Assembly: GCA_938023075.1 (NCBI GenBank)
Contig: CALHDG010000032.1
Location: 1-54,557 of the forward strand
Origin: an uncultured Chitinophagales bacterium
Lineage (GTDB): Bacteria; Bacteroidota; Bacteroidia; Chitinophagales; JAHDHT01
DNA length: 54,557 nt
Direction: 5' to 3'
How positions within the stretch are numbered: the stretch's first letter is position 1; each line of letters begins with the position of its first letter. Shown piece by piece: positions 1 through 8,426 of the stretch. The notes beneath the pieces were generated by a model. It saw only the letters and a list, made by a program, of their open reading frames with translations, did not search any database and was not told the origin of the DNA. Made by a program: the position numbers and the translations under genes.

Positions 1-1865
1 GTTGAACCAGGTTTAGCAGTTAAAATGGTGGGGTCTACAAAATTTTTGATCACATTACCTCCCCTATTTTTAGCCCACCTACTTTTGTTAGCTGTACCAG
101 ATAAATCTAAATCTAAATTAGATTGATTGGTTAAAGAAAGGGTTTTATTTCCAGGTAAATTGATGGTGCCGCACCAGCGTTTATCACTTTCAAAAGTCCA
201 ATCATCATAGCTAATAAATATCCTGTATTTATTCTCACTATCTTCAACAAGTACTTCGCTTGATATCTCAACTTTTAAACCACTCAAGTAAAATGGCTCT
301 TGTACATCATTCCAGTCATCATATTCGGGGTAATTTAAAACAGGATGAATGCCGTTGATTGATAGTTCATCTCCATATTGAAATTCACTTCTAAAGTTGT
401 TAGTTACTCTAAGTCCCGAAGGACCACCATCATCTTTTCGAATGAAATCGCCGGGATGTTCACATTTAGGATTAAAACTACCTACATTACATTTTCCGTG
501 ATTTTGATTAATACAGTGAAAAATTTCATCAGGTGAACTAGAATTGTGACTTGGATCATTCATCCTAACATAGCTTTCAACCGGCAAGCCTGCAATAGGG
601 TTGTCTTCTCCTTCTATAAAGCCATCACGATTGGCATTCAATGTATAATCTTTTTTACCATAGGGGTGTAAAGTTTGAACGTTGTTACCAGATTGACCAG
701 AAGTTACTGTCTCCGTGAAATTATTTAACTTACTGGTTACATACATATAGATTCCTGGTTCTGTATCTTCTAGTCCTTCTGGATCTTGATCAAACCCGGA
801 TGCATGGCTTTTTTGATGGTTCTCTATCCATAAATAATGATTAGCTTCATTAGGGTCAGGATTGGAATTTGGAATTTCGACTCGAATAGCTTCCCGTGTG
901 CCTAATAAGTCTCCTAGTTCAATACCTGAACTATAGTTACTTATATTGCCTGGGTTCACTGTAATTATATCATTATTCTGTGGGTCTTGAGGATTGTCTC
1001 GCAACCATCCATTTACCCACATTTCATTTGCTCTTGCCGTAAAAAAAGGAAAGTTTGGATTGGCAACCATACCCCAGCCCTCTTGCATATTAAAATGAGG
1101 ATGAAAAACGCCATTGGCACCAACAGCGTGGGCAGCATTATACATATTATGAGCAAACTCATGAACAAAAGTATTCATATTCGTAAATCTATTATCTCTT
1201 CCTACTTTTTGCCAATGTCCTGATTCCGACCGATTAGTATTACTTGCAAGTCCATCTCCAGCACCTGGTATCTTTTTAATTACAGCAATGTAATCAATGT
1301 CGCCATTACAGTTATTGATGTTGGTAACAGGGTCATAACATAAAATATTATCCGCACTTGAAAAACCAGTTGCACAGTTTCTTGTATCAAAATCACTGTT
1401 GTTGAGGTTCATTAGTGCCTTATCAATAAAATAAACATCATCATCTAGGCTTCTACCATCTGAAGTAACAGATACCACTTGCCCAGTAAGATCAAATTCC
1501 CCAAAAGACATAGTTCTATAGTAAGAACTTAAGTTACCTCTATCAATTGATACATTATCAATATCTTCAGTGATAAATCCGTCAGCCATAGCCCAGGTTG
1601 GTATTGCATCAGACGTAATATATGTTGGATAAGGATTGCCTTCAGCGTCTGTAGGGAATTGGGCTTGAAATTCGGGTTGATTAGTAATTGGATCAATTAC
1701 TGTTTGTCCATATGTCACAAAAATAATTAGGCAATGCATGTGACCCTTAGGAGTAAACTCATACCCTTTCGGGTAATAAGATCCGTTTGGATAACTTTGT
1801 GCATTAACAAAACTAGTAGTAACTACCATTAAACATAATAGCAATAAAATGTGTCTTAAATTCAT
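1..1865 (-). CDS. Secreted zinc metallopeptidase, 3' end cut off by the window edge
   Basis: The frame is open from an ATG at 1865 to base 1 without a stop, giving 621 visible residues. Residues 1-22 form a signal peptide ending VNA|QS. A zincin active site HEFAH lies at residues 235-239, inside FVHEFAHNMYNAAH, followed about 20 residues later by MQEGWGM, which could hold the third zinc ligand. The spacing does not fit the metzincin pattern HExxHxxGxxH; an M6/immune-inhibitor-A-like or other gluzincin-type family is more likely, but I cannot fix the family. The rest is rich in Asn, Gly and Asp, as expected of an exported protein with beta domains. A T9SS sorting domain would be expected in the missing C terminus, given the neighbouring genes. 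Protein degradation outside the cell is inferred from the signal peptide and the active site. Confidence 0.8.
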   Translation of the reverse strand, partial: MNLRHILLLLCLMVVTTSFVNAQSYPNGSYYPKGYEFTPKGHMHCLIIFVTYGQTVIDPITNQPEFQAQFPTDAEGNPYPTYITSDAIPTWAMADGFITEDIDNVSIDRGNLSSYYRTMSFGEFDLTGQVVSVTSDGRSLDDDVYFIDKALMNLNNSDFDTRNCATGFSSADNILCYDPVTNINNCNGDIDYIAVIKKIPGAGDGLASNTNRSESGHWQKVGRDNRFTNMNTFVHEFAHNMYNAAHAVGANGVFHPHFNMQEGWGMVANPNFPFFTARANEMWVNGWLRDNPQDPQNNDIITVNPGNISNYSSGIELGDLLGTREAIRVEIPNSNPDPNEANHYLWIENHQKSHASGFDQDPEGLEDTEPGIYMYVTSKLNNFTETVTSGQSGNNVQTLHPYGKKDYTLNANRDGFIEGEDNPIAGLPVESYVRMNDPSHNSSSPDEIFHCINQNHGKCNVGSFNPKCEHPGDFIRKDDGGPSGLRVTNNFRSEFQYGDELSINGIHPVLNYPEYDDWNDVQEPFYLSGLKVEISSEVLVEDSENKYRIFISYDDWTFESDKRWCGTINLPGNKTLSLTNQSNLDLDLSGTANKSRWAKNRGGNVIKNFVDPTILTAKPGS

Positions 1866-2055
1866 AATAAATAATTTAAAAATTAATAAAATATGATTAT
1901 TTCGCGTATTAGCGATTGAAATTATTTTAATATTCGGTTTACTGTAAGAGATGTTTTGCTGAAGTTTTTCATAAAATTTATTTTTATTGTTTTAATAATT
2001 TTTATAAAAAATTACATATTTTATTATTTAGAGATACTTCTCACTAAGCTCCTAC

Positions 2056-3681
2056 TTATTTGTTTTTTATAATTTTTTGGTAAAAGAAATTGCCCTTAGC
2101 ATCTTCTGCAATTAAACCATAAATACCTGGGGGTTTCGAAAAAATTAAATGTTTAGGTGTTTTATGCACGTGTTGAGTTAAAACCACCTTCCCTTGCATA
2201 TCTATTACCCTAATATTTTTCAGGTTGGGAAATTGGTGTATATTAAAATATAAATCATCACCAATTAGATTAGGGTTAATTAAGGATTGCTGCATAACGG
2301 GAAATTCGGGAACCAATGGCAACACATCCTTTGAAATAAAAGAAATGCCACCTCCCACAACAGTATTTGTAATAGTACCGTTTAAAGTTCTTAATAACTT
2401 TTGTAAGCCCCATATCAATGTGTTTTTGCTTAGTGCTAAATCTTGCAAACTATAAAAATAAATATCGCTCTGCAATTCCGTTGAATTAAGGCCTTGTTGA
2501 ATTTTTCTCCATTTTAGTTCTTGATTGAACTCGAAAAATATACTACCGTTTGAAACTAATACGTTAGAATCAATATCAAAAGAGAAACCGAAAAATCTCT
2601 GCATAGAATCTTCCGAGGCAATTTCTCTTGGTACAATGGCATCTGTCCGGTTCCATAATCCATTTTCATTTTCTGTATAAACATAAATGGCACCAGCTTC
2701 TCCATTTACATTTTCAATATCGTAAAAGCTAGAAGGATGACCAATAAGTATTTGTGTTGGATTCTCATTTAAAGTTACTGTACCTACTGAACTGGCAAAA
2801 AACGTAGAGAACCAAGATGGCGATTGTAATTTTTGAACAAAAACCCAGTTTTCATCTGCTTGTTTTTTATAGATATATGCTGAACCATAATCCCTTTGAT
2901 ATTCTCTAATACCATTATTTGTTAAAGTATCCGACTCAAAAGGCGCGCCAACTACCATATAATTTTCATTATAAGCTATTGAGGTTCCAAACTTTTTGTA
3001 AGCGGTATTATCAGGTGGGGTAATTTTTTGCTGTTCTGTCCAATAGCCATTTTCATCTTTCGTAAAATAATATACACTGCCAATTGCTTGTACATTTTGG
3101 CTGTCTACACCTGGAGCAGCAATTACCAATTGGTCTTGCTTTAATTTCAATTTTTTGCCAAACCAATCTAAGGTATCGCGGTCGCTGGCGGTTAGTTTTT
3201 GCCAAAATTCCCATATGCCGTTTTCGTTGCGTTCAAATATATAAACAGCACCGGCAGCCGGTTTTGGGTTTTGAAGGTTGTCATCGGTATTATTATAATA
3301 TGCGCCTACTACTAAAGTAGTACCGCTAATGCCTACATCATTACCAAAATAATTGAAAGGGGCTGCGTCAGGTGCGTTTAATTTTTGCACTTCATTCCAA
3401 GTGCCACTTAAATCTTTTTCAAAAAGGTATACAGTTCCACTTTGTGCTAAAGTATCGTCATTAATTGTTGAACTTTGATAATATGCACCAGCAATGGCAT
3501 AATTTCCATCAATATCTACGGCATTACCAAACCTATGATGTGCTTTTACATCGGTTGGGGTATAGCGTTGGGTAAACTGCCAGTTTTGGGCTTGGGTATT
3601 AAGCACTAAGCAGCATAAAAGTGCAGGTAAATAAATATATTTGGTAATATGGGTTGCATTGTTGAATAATGGCTTTTTCAT
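2056..3681 (-). CDS. Secreted FG-GAP-like beta-propeller protein with T9SS sorting domain
   Basis: This 541-residue protein has an N-terminal signal peptide ending NTQAQ. It carries at least four repeats of about 60 residues built as FGxxVxxxxxxxxVGA followed by GAVYIFExxxxGxW (for example RFGNAVDIDGNYAIAGA and YFGNDVGISGTTLVVGA). This is the FG-GAP/integrin-alpha-like propeller pattern common in surface proteins of this phylum. The last 75 residues (IRVIDMQGKVVL ... KPPGIYGLIAEDAKG ... FFYQKIIKNK) match a type-A T9SS C-terminal sorting domain, so export to the cell surface is predicted. The ATG overlaps the TGA of the upstream gene by four bases (ATGA at 3678-3681), so the two are probably translated together. 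The binding target is unknown. Confidence 0.85.
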   Translation of the reverse strand: MKKPLFNNATHITKYIYLPALLCCLVLNTQAQNWQFTQRYTPTDVKAHHRFGNAVDIDGNYAIAGAYYQSSTINDDTLAQSGTVYLFEKDLSGTWNEVQKLNAPDAAPFNYFGNDVGISGTTLVVGAYYNNTDDNLQNPKPAAGAVYIFERNENGIWEFWQKLTASDRDTLDWFGKKLKLKQDQLVIAAPGVDSQNVQAIGSVYYFTKDENGYWTEQQKITPPDNTAYKKFGTSIAYNENYMVVGAPFESDTLTNNGIREYQRDYGSAYIYKKQADENWVFVQKLQSPSWFSTFFASSVGTVTLNENPTQILIGHPSSFYDIENVNGEAGAIYVYTENENGLWNRTDAIVPREIASEDSMQRFFGFSFDIDSNVLVSNGSIFFEFNQELKWRKIQQGLNSTELQSDIYFYSLQDLALSKNTLIWGLQKLLRTLNGTITNTVVGGGISFISKDVLPLVPEFPVMQQSLINPNLIGDDLYFNIHQFPNLKNIRVIDMQGKVVLTQHVHKTPKHLIFSKPPGIYGLIAEDAKGNFFYQKIIKNK

Positions 3682-4646
3682 AACTTAAAAAATTTATGGA
3701 TGAGATAATCATTATTATCCGGTTGGCTAAAACGCAACCAATAAATTTGACTATTATGCTTGTGCATATCAATAGTGATTTGCCTATCTTCAAACTTTTG
3801 CTGAAACAATAAACTTCCAGTCAAATCAAACAACTCTATTTGTTGATAGGGACTTGGATTGTTGATGAAAACCTGATTATTGGTTTGCATTATTTCAATA
3901 TTATGCCAGTGAATTGTATTAATATTTACATAAAGTGAATTCTTCACAATAAGTTTGACATTAAAAGTTAAATCTATGTTACAGTCTGGATAAGCCCGAA
4001 GATCAGTTGCTAATATGGTAATGCAATATTTAAAAGGCCAGAAACTACTTCCATTCCACGAAGTTCCGTCAATGGCTTGCAGGTAGGCATTTCCGCTGGG
4101 TACAATTTCAATTTCCCCAATATCGTAGCCTACATCGTTGATATATTGATAATTGACTAAAGGGTCTAAATTTATTTGTAAAAAAGTAGTCCCATTACGA
4201 GGGTCATCACAATACTGCCCTTCACCAAAATTATCAATTTTTTCCAAATCTAACCGAGCCATTAGTTGAAAACTGCGTTCAAACGTTTCAATTTGGTGAG
4301 TGTTTTGGTTTGGGAAATCTAAATAACTGGTTCTAAAGTGTTTGCAATTGTCATCTATCTGGTTTAGAGCGGAAGGGTCGTAAACTCTTAAATCAACCGG
4401 CAATTGTAATTTGGAGGTATCTACTGCATCGTATGCCTCATCGTAACCTTCACCGGCACCAACAGAAAGACCAATCAATACCGAGTCTGCTCCAAAAGGG
4501 CTAACTAATTTTATGGGCATCGAAAAGTCTGGAATGAGTTGGCAATAAACATTTTTGTTGATTACCAATAGTAGCATTAGTATTAATAAACATGTATTGT
4601 TCTTTAATTTTGCCAAATAAAATAAAACAAAGGTTTTGTATTCCAT
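3678..4646 (-). CDS. Secreted T9SS cargo protein of unknown function
   Basis: The product has 322 residues and does not match a family I know. The first 35 residues contain a basic stretch and a hydrophobic segment (LLILMLLLVINKNVYCQ), which reads as a signal peptide; a later start is possible but none is obviously better. The C terminus (IELFDLTGSLLFQQKF ... IYWLRFSQPDNNDYLIHKFFKL) has the pattern of a T9SS sorting domain. The middle contains several Cys and many Asp/Asn residues. It is the first gene of a two-gene unit and shares ATGA with the FG-GAP-like protein gene downstream, which suggests that the two surface proteins are made in a fixed ratio and may act together. Confidence 0.75.
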   Translation of the reverse strand: MEYKTFVLFYLAKLKNNTCLLILMLLLVINKNVYCQLIPDFSMPIKLVSPFGADSVLIGLSVGAGEGYDEAYDAVDTSKLQLPVDLRVYDPSALNQIDDNCKHFRTSYLDFPNQNTHQIETFERSFQLMARLDLEKIDNFGEGQYCDDPRNGTTFLQINLDPLVNYQYINDVGYDIGEIEIVPSGNAYLQAIDGTSWNGSSFWPFKYCITILATDLRAYPDCNIDLTFNVKLIVKNSLYVNINTIHWHNIEIMQTNNQVFINNPSPYQQIELFDLTGSLLFQQKFEDRQITIDMHKHNSQIYWLRFSQPDNNDYLIHKFFKL

Positions 4647-5065
4647 ATAGTCAATTTTAGCCAGTAATTTAATAAATAATATGCTACTAGATTAGGCTAA
4701 GGAACGTGAATGAAACAACTTCGTAAGTTATGCTTCTTCTTTTGCCCTTATTTTCGACTTTGAAAGTAGTTTCTATATCAACATAACTTCCTTTTCAAAG
4801 CCAAAGCTAAAAACAAAATAAGCTACTCTAATTTTACGATCTTAATTCATACAAGTTTCTAACATTATTATAAGTTTTAATTTGATAGTTTCGTAATTGT
4901 TATAAAATTATTTTTAATGTATGACATATTATTGAGCTTGTCAAATTTATGGGAGACTTTTTTTGGTGACTTTAAATTAGAATGGCTTAGTGGTATTGGC
5001 ACTGAGTCTTGTTTAAGAGACTATGATGAGGTGCAAGGGTATTGAACCCAAGTGAAGTTAGAAGA
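4647..5065. other. Non-coding stretch
   Basis: There is no convincing gene in this AT-rich interval between the T9SS pair and the repeat at 5066-5180. I saw no TAnnTTTG box placed to drive the minus-strand gene ending at 4646, and no strong hairpin. Confidence 0.5.
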
Positions 5066-5180
5066 TTAGCCCTGATTGCAGTGGTTATGCTGCCTGAAGC
5101 GTTTGGCTTGCAGGCTAGCCGCAGCATTTGAACGGAAAGCAGGGAGCCCGCATTTAAATTCTTCTATCCTTTCGCTTCAA
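5066..5180 (+). repeat. Dispersed repeat family 1, copy A
   Basis: It starts TTAGCCCTGATTGCAGTGG, continues through GAAGCGTTTGGCTTGCAG, GCATTTGAACGGAAAGCAG and GGGAGCCC, and ends TTTCGCTTCAA. Copies B (20680-20798) and C (24928-25043) share this order of blocks on the minus strand. The TTCGCTTCAA end lies 25 bases beyond the stop codon of ispD and the element is antisense to that gene. Internal inverted segments (GGTTATGC...GCAGCAT, and GGCTT...AGGCTAG) suggest a folded RNA or DNA cruciform. Confidence 0.8.
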
Positions 5181-5204
5181 AAAAAATAGAATTTATATAG
5201 AATT

Positions 5205-5915
5205 TTATTTTGTTTCAGATAGCATCCATTCTGCTAATTTCAAATCAACAGGTGTGGTTATTTTAAAGTTATCGGGCTGTCCATCACATAAAAAAATGGG
5301 TTTGCCGTAAAATTCTAACACTGAAGCATCATCTGTAAACGTATTTTTTTGGATGTCTGTAGTATTTTGACGATCAACATGTTTAGCTGCGATATGGTAA
5401 GCCTCTAAAATTTCGTGGAATTGAAAACATTGGGGGGTTTGTATTTTTCGTAAAACTGATCGATCGACCCATGTTGATTGGTCGTCTTCAATTTTTCTTA
5501 CGGTATCGGTTATTGGTATTGCCGGTATCGCATTACCTTTTTGTACACATATTTCAAAACATTGTTGTATGGTTGCAGGTTTTACAAATGGTCGTGCGGC
5601 ATCGTGAATGGCAACCAAACCTTGCTTAAAGGGAACAGCTTGCAAGCCTGCATAAGATGAATGAAAACGAGTTGCTCCGCCCGGAATAATTTTAATATTG
5701 GTGGACTCCAAATGTTCGTTAATAATCGTTTTAAGTTCTTTTAAATATTCGGAATGGCAAACTATAATTACAGATATATCTATAAAAGCTAATTGAAAAG
5801 CTTCAATAGTATAGATGATGACAGGCTTGCCTCTTAAAGAAATAAATTGCTTCGGTACATCCATTTGCATACGGCTACCGGTGCCGCCTGCAACTATTAC
5901 CACTGCTTTCTCCAT
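5205..5915 (-). CDS. ispD: 2-C-methyl-D-erythritol 4-phosphate cytidylyltransferase
   Basis: This enzyme transfers CMP from CTP to methylerythritol phosphate, the third step of the MEP route to isoprenoids, in the cytoplasm. The 236 residues match the family length. The nucleotide-binding start AGGTGSRMQMDVPKQF (residues 9-24), the HDAARPFV motif, TDTVRK, IQTPQCF and TDDAS are all in place. The gene lies 21 bases downstream of queA on the same strand, so the two are probably one transcript. A copy of repeat family 1 follows the stop codon and may act in transcript ending. Confidence 0.95.
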   Translation of the reverse strand: MEKAVVIVAGGTGSRMQMDVPKQFISLRGKPVIIYTIEAFQLAFIDISVIIVCHSEYLKELKTIINEHLESTNIKIIPGGATRFHSSYAGLQAVPFKQGLVAIHDAARPFVKPATIQQCFEICVQKGNAIPAIPITDTVRKIEDDQSTWVDRSVLRKIQTPQCFQFHEILEAYHIAAKHVDRQNTTDIQKNTFTDDASVLEFYGKPIFLCDGQPDNFKITTPVDLKLAEWMLSETK

Positions 5916-5936
5916 AAGAGTTAAAGGTAAAAAAAA

Positions 5937-6983
5937 TTAAATGACCATCATCGCATCGCCATACGAATAGAATTTGTATTTTTTCTTAACGGCAACTTCA
6001 TAAGCTTTCATTGTTAAATCGTAACCTGCGAAGGAAGCGACCATAATCATGAGGCTTGATTTTGGCAGATGAAAATTGGTAATCATTCTATCGGCAATGC
6101 TGAAGTTATGTGGGGGATGAATAAACAGGTTGGTCCATCCTTCCATTTTCTTTAAATTACCTATAGCAGATACGGAAGATTCTAAGGCTCTCATGGTAGT
6201 TGTTCCAATGCCACATATTTTTGCTTTCTTATCTTTCGCTTCATTTACGGTAGCAATTGCCTCATCAGGAATAATAAAATATTCCGCATCCATTTTATGT
6301 TTGGATAGGTCTTCTACTTCAATGTTTCTAAAGGTACCCAAACCAACGTGTAAAGTTACATCTGCCATTTGAATGCCGTTTATTTCTAAGCGCTTCAACA
6401 ATTCTTGACTAAAATGCAAGCCTGCTGTTGGTGCGGCTACTGCTCCTTCTACTTTTGCGTATACGGTTTGGTAGCGTTCTCTGTCGGTATCGGTGGGTGC
6501 CCGGTCAATATATTTAGGTAAAGGTGTTTGCCCTAAACTATACATAATTTGCCGGAACTCTTCATTGGTACCATCAAACAAAAAACGAATGGTTCTTCCA
6601 CGTGAAGTAGTATTGTCTACTACTTCTGCAATCAACTCATCATCGCCAAAGTATAATTTATTACCTACTCTTATTTTACGTGCCGGATCAACCAATACAT
6701 CCCACAACATAGAATCCTGATTCAATTCTCTTAATAAAAACACTTCAATTTTGGCACCTGTTTTTTCCTTTTTTCCAAACAAGCGAGCCGGAAAAACTTT
6801 AGTATTGTTACGAACCATTACATCACCATCATCAAAGTATTCAATAATGTCCTTAAAAACCCGATGCTCAATGTCACCTGTTTCTCGGTTTACTACCATC
6901 AACTTTGATTGATCTCTTCGGTCGTTAGGTTTTTGAGCAACTAATCTATCTGGCAATTCAAAATTGAATTCGGATAATTTCAT
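5937..6983 (-). CDS. queA: S-adenosylmethionine:tRNA ribosyltransferase-isomerase
   Basis: QueA moves the ribosyl group of S-adenosylmethionine onto 7-aminomethyl-7-deazaguanine in tRNA to form epoxyqueuosine. The 348 residues are typical. Diagnostic segments are [12 protein letters not shown] near the N terminus, [50 protein letters not shown] and [11 protein letters not shown]. It is the promoter-proximal gene of a two-gene unit with ispD. A -7 box TATTTTTG lies at 7023-7016 on the minus strand, about 32 bases before the ATG. A PTPS/QueD-type gene occurs at 37120-37527, but far away. Confidence 0.96.
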   Translation of the reverse strand: MKLSEFNFELPDRLVAQKPNDRRDQSKLMVVNRETGDIEHRVFKDIIEYFDDGDVMVRNNTKVFPARLFGKKEKTGAKIEVFLLRELNQDSMLWDVLVDPARKIRVGNKLYFGDDELIAEVVDNTTSRGRTIRFLFDGTNEEFRQIMYSLGQTPLPKYIDRAPTDTDRERYQTVYAKVEGAVAAPTAGLHFSQELLKRLEINGIQMADVTLHVGLGTFRNIEVEDLSKHKMDAEYFIIPDEAIATVNEAKDKKAKICGIGTTTMRALESSVSAIGNLKKMEGWTNLFIHPPHNFSIADRMITNFHLPKSSLMIMVASFAGYDLTMKAYEVAVKKKYKFYSYGDAMMVI

Positions 6984-7015
6984 ATAATTAAAATATTTTA
7001 TTTTTTTAAGGCGTG

Positions 7016-7023
7016 CAAAAATA
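7016..7023 (-). promoter_or_regulatory. -7 box of queA-ispD
   Basis: TATTTTTG on the minus strand matches the Bacteroidota consensus TAnnTTTG. A TTG about 22 bases upstream could be the -33 element. Confidence 0.5.
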
Positions 7024-7503
7024 GAAAATAAAAGGTATAAAAGTTCAATTTCATATCTTTAAATTGGCTAATGAACAAATATTAACAAAAGAGCATCAAT
7101 TATTATTTTTTTGATATGACGTTCCTTAAATTATTAAGACATTAATCACAAAATTGATCCATTTAAATTGCAAAAACATTGTTAACACTAAAAAAGGAAC
7201 TTTCTATTATTATTTAAAGTTCATTTTTAGGACTACAGTACAAGAATAATTAACTATAAACCTTTAAATTTAACATAGTTTTGAATTACTGAAGCCGGAT
7301 AACGCTGGAAAATTAGCAACGAACCCGATTCTGTAACGCTCAAAATTAAACCGAAATTTGTGTAACATTTAATCCTCAGTTTGGTATAAAATATTCAGAT
7401 AAGTTTCGATTAAAAATAATTGTAGATACAATAGTTAACAGTTTAGTGGCTTTAATAAATGCCTTACAAATATTATTAATTAAAGAATGTTATGTAAAAA
7501 GTG
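7024..7503. other. Divergent intergenic region
   Basis: AT-rich DNA between queA (minus) and the ECF sigma gene (plus). I saw no gene or known RNA in it. A short GC-richer patch around 7293-7350 (GAAGCCGGATAACGCTGG and nearby) stands out, but I cannot assign it. Confidence 0.4.
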
Positions 7504-7533
7504 TTTGTATTTATAAGAAATAGTGTACTTTTG
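7504..7533 (+). promoter_or_regulatory. Promoter of the ECF sigma / anti-sigma / MeaB unit
   Basis: TTTG at 7504-7507 and TACTTTTG at 7526-7533 fit the -33 TTG and -7 TAnnTTTG elements with 18 bases between TTG and the -7 box. This is the best complete promoter in the window. Only 7 bases separate the -7 box from the ATG, so the mRNA should be nearly leaderless. Confidence 0.65.
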
Positions 7534-7540
7534 AGCTCAA

Positions 7541-8116
7541 ATGACGGCAAGTATTAACAAAGCAGATAAAGATCGAATATTTGAAGAAGAGTTTTTACCT
7601 CATATTGATTCTTTGTATAATTTCGCTTACCACCTTACCTATGCTGATGCCGATGCTAATGATTTGGTACAAGAAACCTTTTTAAAAGGCTATCGTTTTA
7701 TAGGTTCTTACGAAAAGGGAACTAATGCTAAGGCTTGGTTGTTTAAGATATTGAAGAATGCTTTTATTAACGAGTATCGAAAAAAGTCGAAACGACCCAC
7801 ACAAGTTGATTATGAAGAAATTGTTAGTTACCACGACACAGATGATACGTCTTATGTAGGAGTATCGGATTTACGGTTAGACATTTTTCAAGGGATGTTG
7901 GGTGATGAAATTACCAAAGCTTTAAATTCGTTACCTGTTGATTTTAAGACCGTTATTCTGTTGTGTGATATCGAAGATTTCACTTACGAAGAAATTGCTA
8001 AAATAATTGATATACCCATAGGCACGGTTCGATCAAGATTGCATCGTGCCCGTAATATGCTAAAAGAAAAATTAAAAGATTATGCTCAAAATTTAGGATA
8101 TAAAGAAAATCGCTAA
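7541..8116 (+). CDS. ECF-type RNA polymerase sigma factor
   Basis: This 191-residue protein directs RNA polymerase to a subset of promoters, probably for stress genes. Region 2 covers about residues 10-85 (PHIDSLYNFAYHLTYADADA, then LVQETFLKGYRF and WLFKILKNAFINEYRKK). Region 4 covers about residues 125-185 (ALNSLPVDFKTVILLCDIED, YEEIAKI, PIGTVRSRLHRARNML). The next gene, 7 bases downstream, looks like its anti-sigma partner. The start is the only ATG near region 2, and a good promoter lies directly before it. The PHIDxLYNFAY start is typical of a sigma group widespread in this phylum that pairs with small cytoplasmic anti-sigma proteins. Confidence 0.95.
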   Translation: MTASINKADKDRIFEEEFLPHIDSLYNFAYHLTYADADANDLVQETFLKGYRFIGSYEKGTNAKAWLFKILKNAFINEYRKKSKRPTQVDYEEIVSYHDTDDTSYVGVSDLRLDIFQGMLGDEITKALNSLPVDFKTVILLCDIEDFTYEEIAKIIDIPIGTVRSRLHRARNMLKEKLKDYAQNLGYKENR

Positions 8117-8123
8117 TAATAAA

Positions 8124-8393
8124 ATGGAACAAACAACAAATAAAAACGTAGCTAACTCACCTGAATTTATTGAACAAGTTCAATTAGCCATAGACGGAGC
8201 ACTCCGTCCTGATGAAGAAAATGATTTTTTCCATACCATAAATAACAATCCCCGTTGTTTAGAAAAATATTACAACGAACGCAAGTTTAAACAACTTATC
8301 CACCAAAGCGTTAACAGAAAATGTTGTAAAAAAGAAGCCTTAATACAACGCATAAAAAGCAACTTAAACGAAGATTTAAGAACACACGGCTAA
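8124..8393 (+). CDS. Probable anti-sigma factor (small, cytoplasmic)
   Basis: The product has 89 residues with no membrane segment or signal peptide. Its place right after the ECF sigma gene, and the layout of an N-terminal helix (QVQLAIDGALRPDEENDFF), a central NNNPRCLEKYYNERKFKQLIHQ and a C-terminal RKCCKKEALIQRIK, resemble the zinc-type (ZAS) anti-sigma proteins, in which His and Cys sense oxidative stress. Cysteines occur at NPRC and RKCC and a His at LIHQ; whether these form a true HxxxCxxC zinc site is not certain, because the canonical spacing is missing. The assignment rests mainly on gene order. Confidence 0.65.
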   Translation: MEQTTNKNVANSPEFIEQVQLAIDGALRPDEENDFFHTINNNPRCLEKYYNERKFKQLIHQSVNRKCCKKEALIQRIKSNLNEDLRTHG

Positions 8394-8426
8394 TATTTGT
8401 ACCGAAAAAATTAACATCACATAATT

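Noticed and set aside
987-1223. Plus-strand frame of 78 codons
   Set aside because: It lies inside the metallopeptidase gene on the other strand, which has a signal peptide and an active-site motif.
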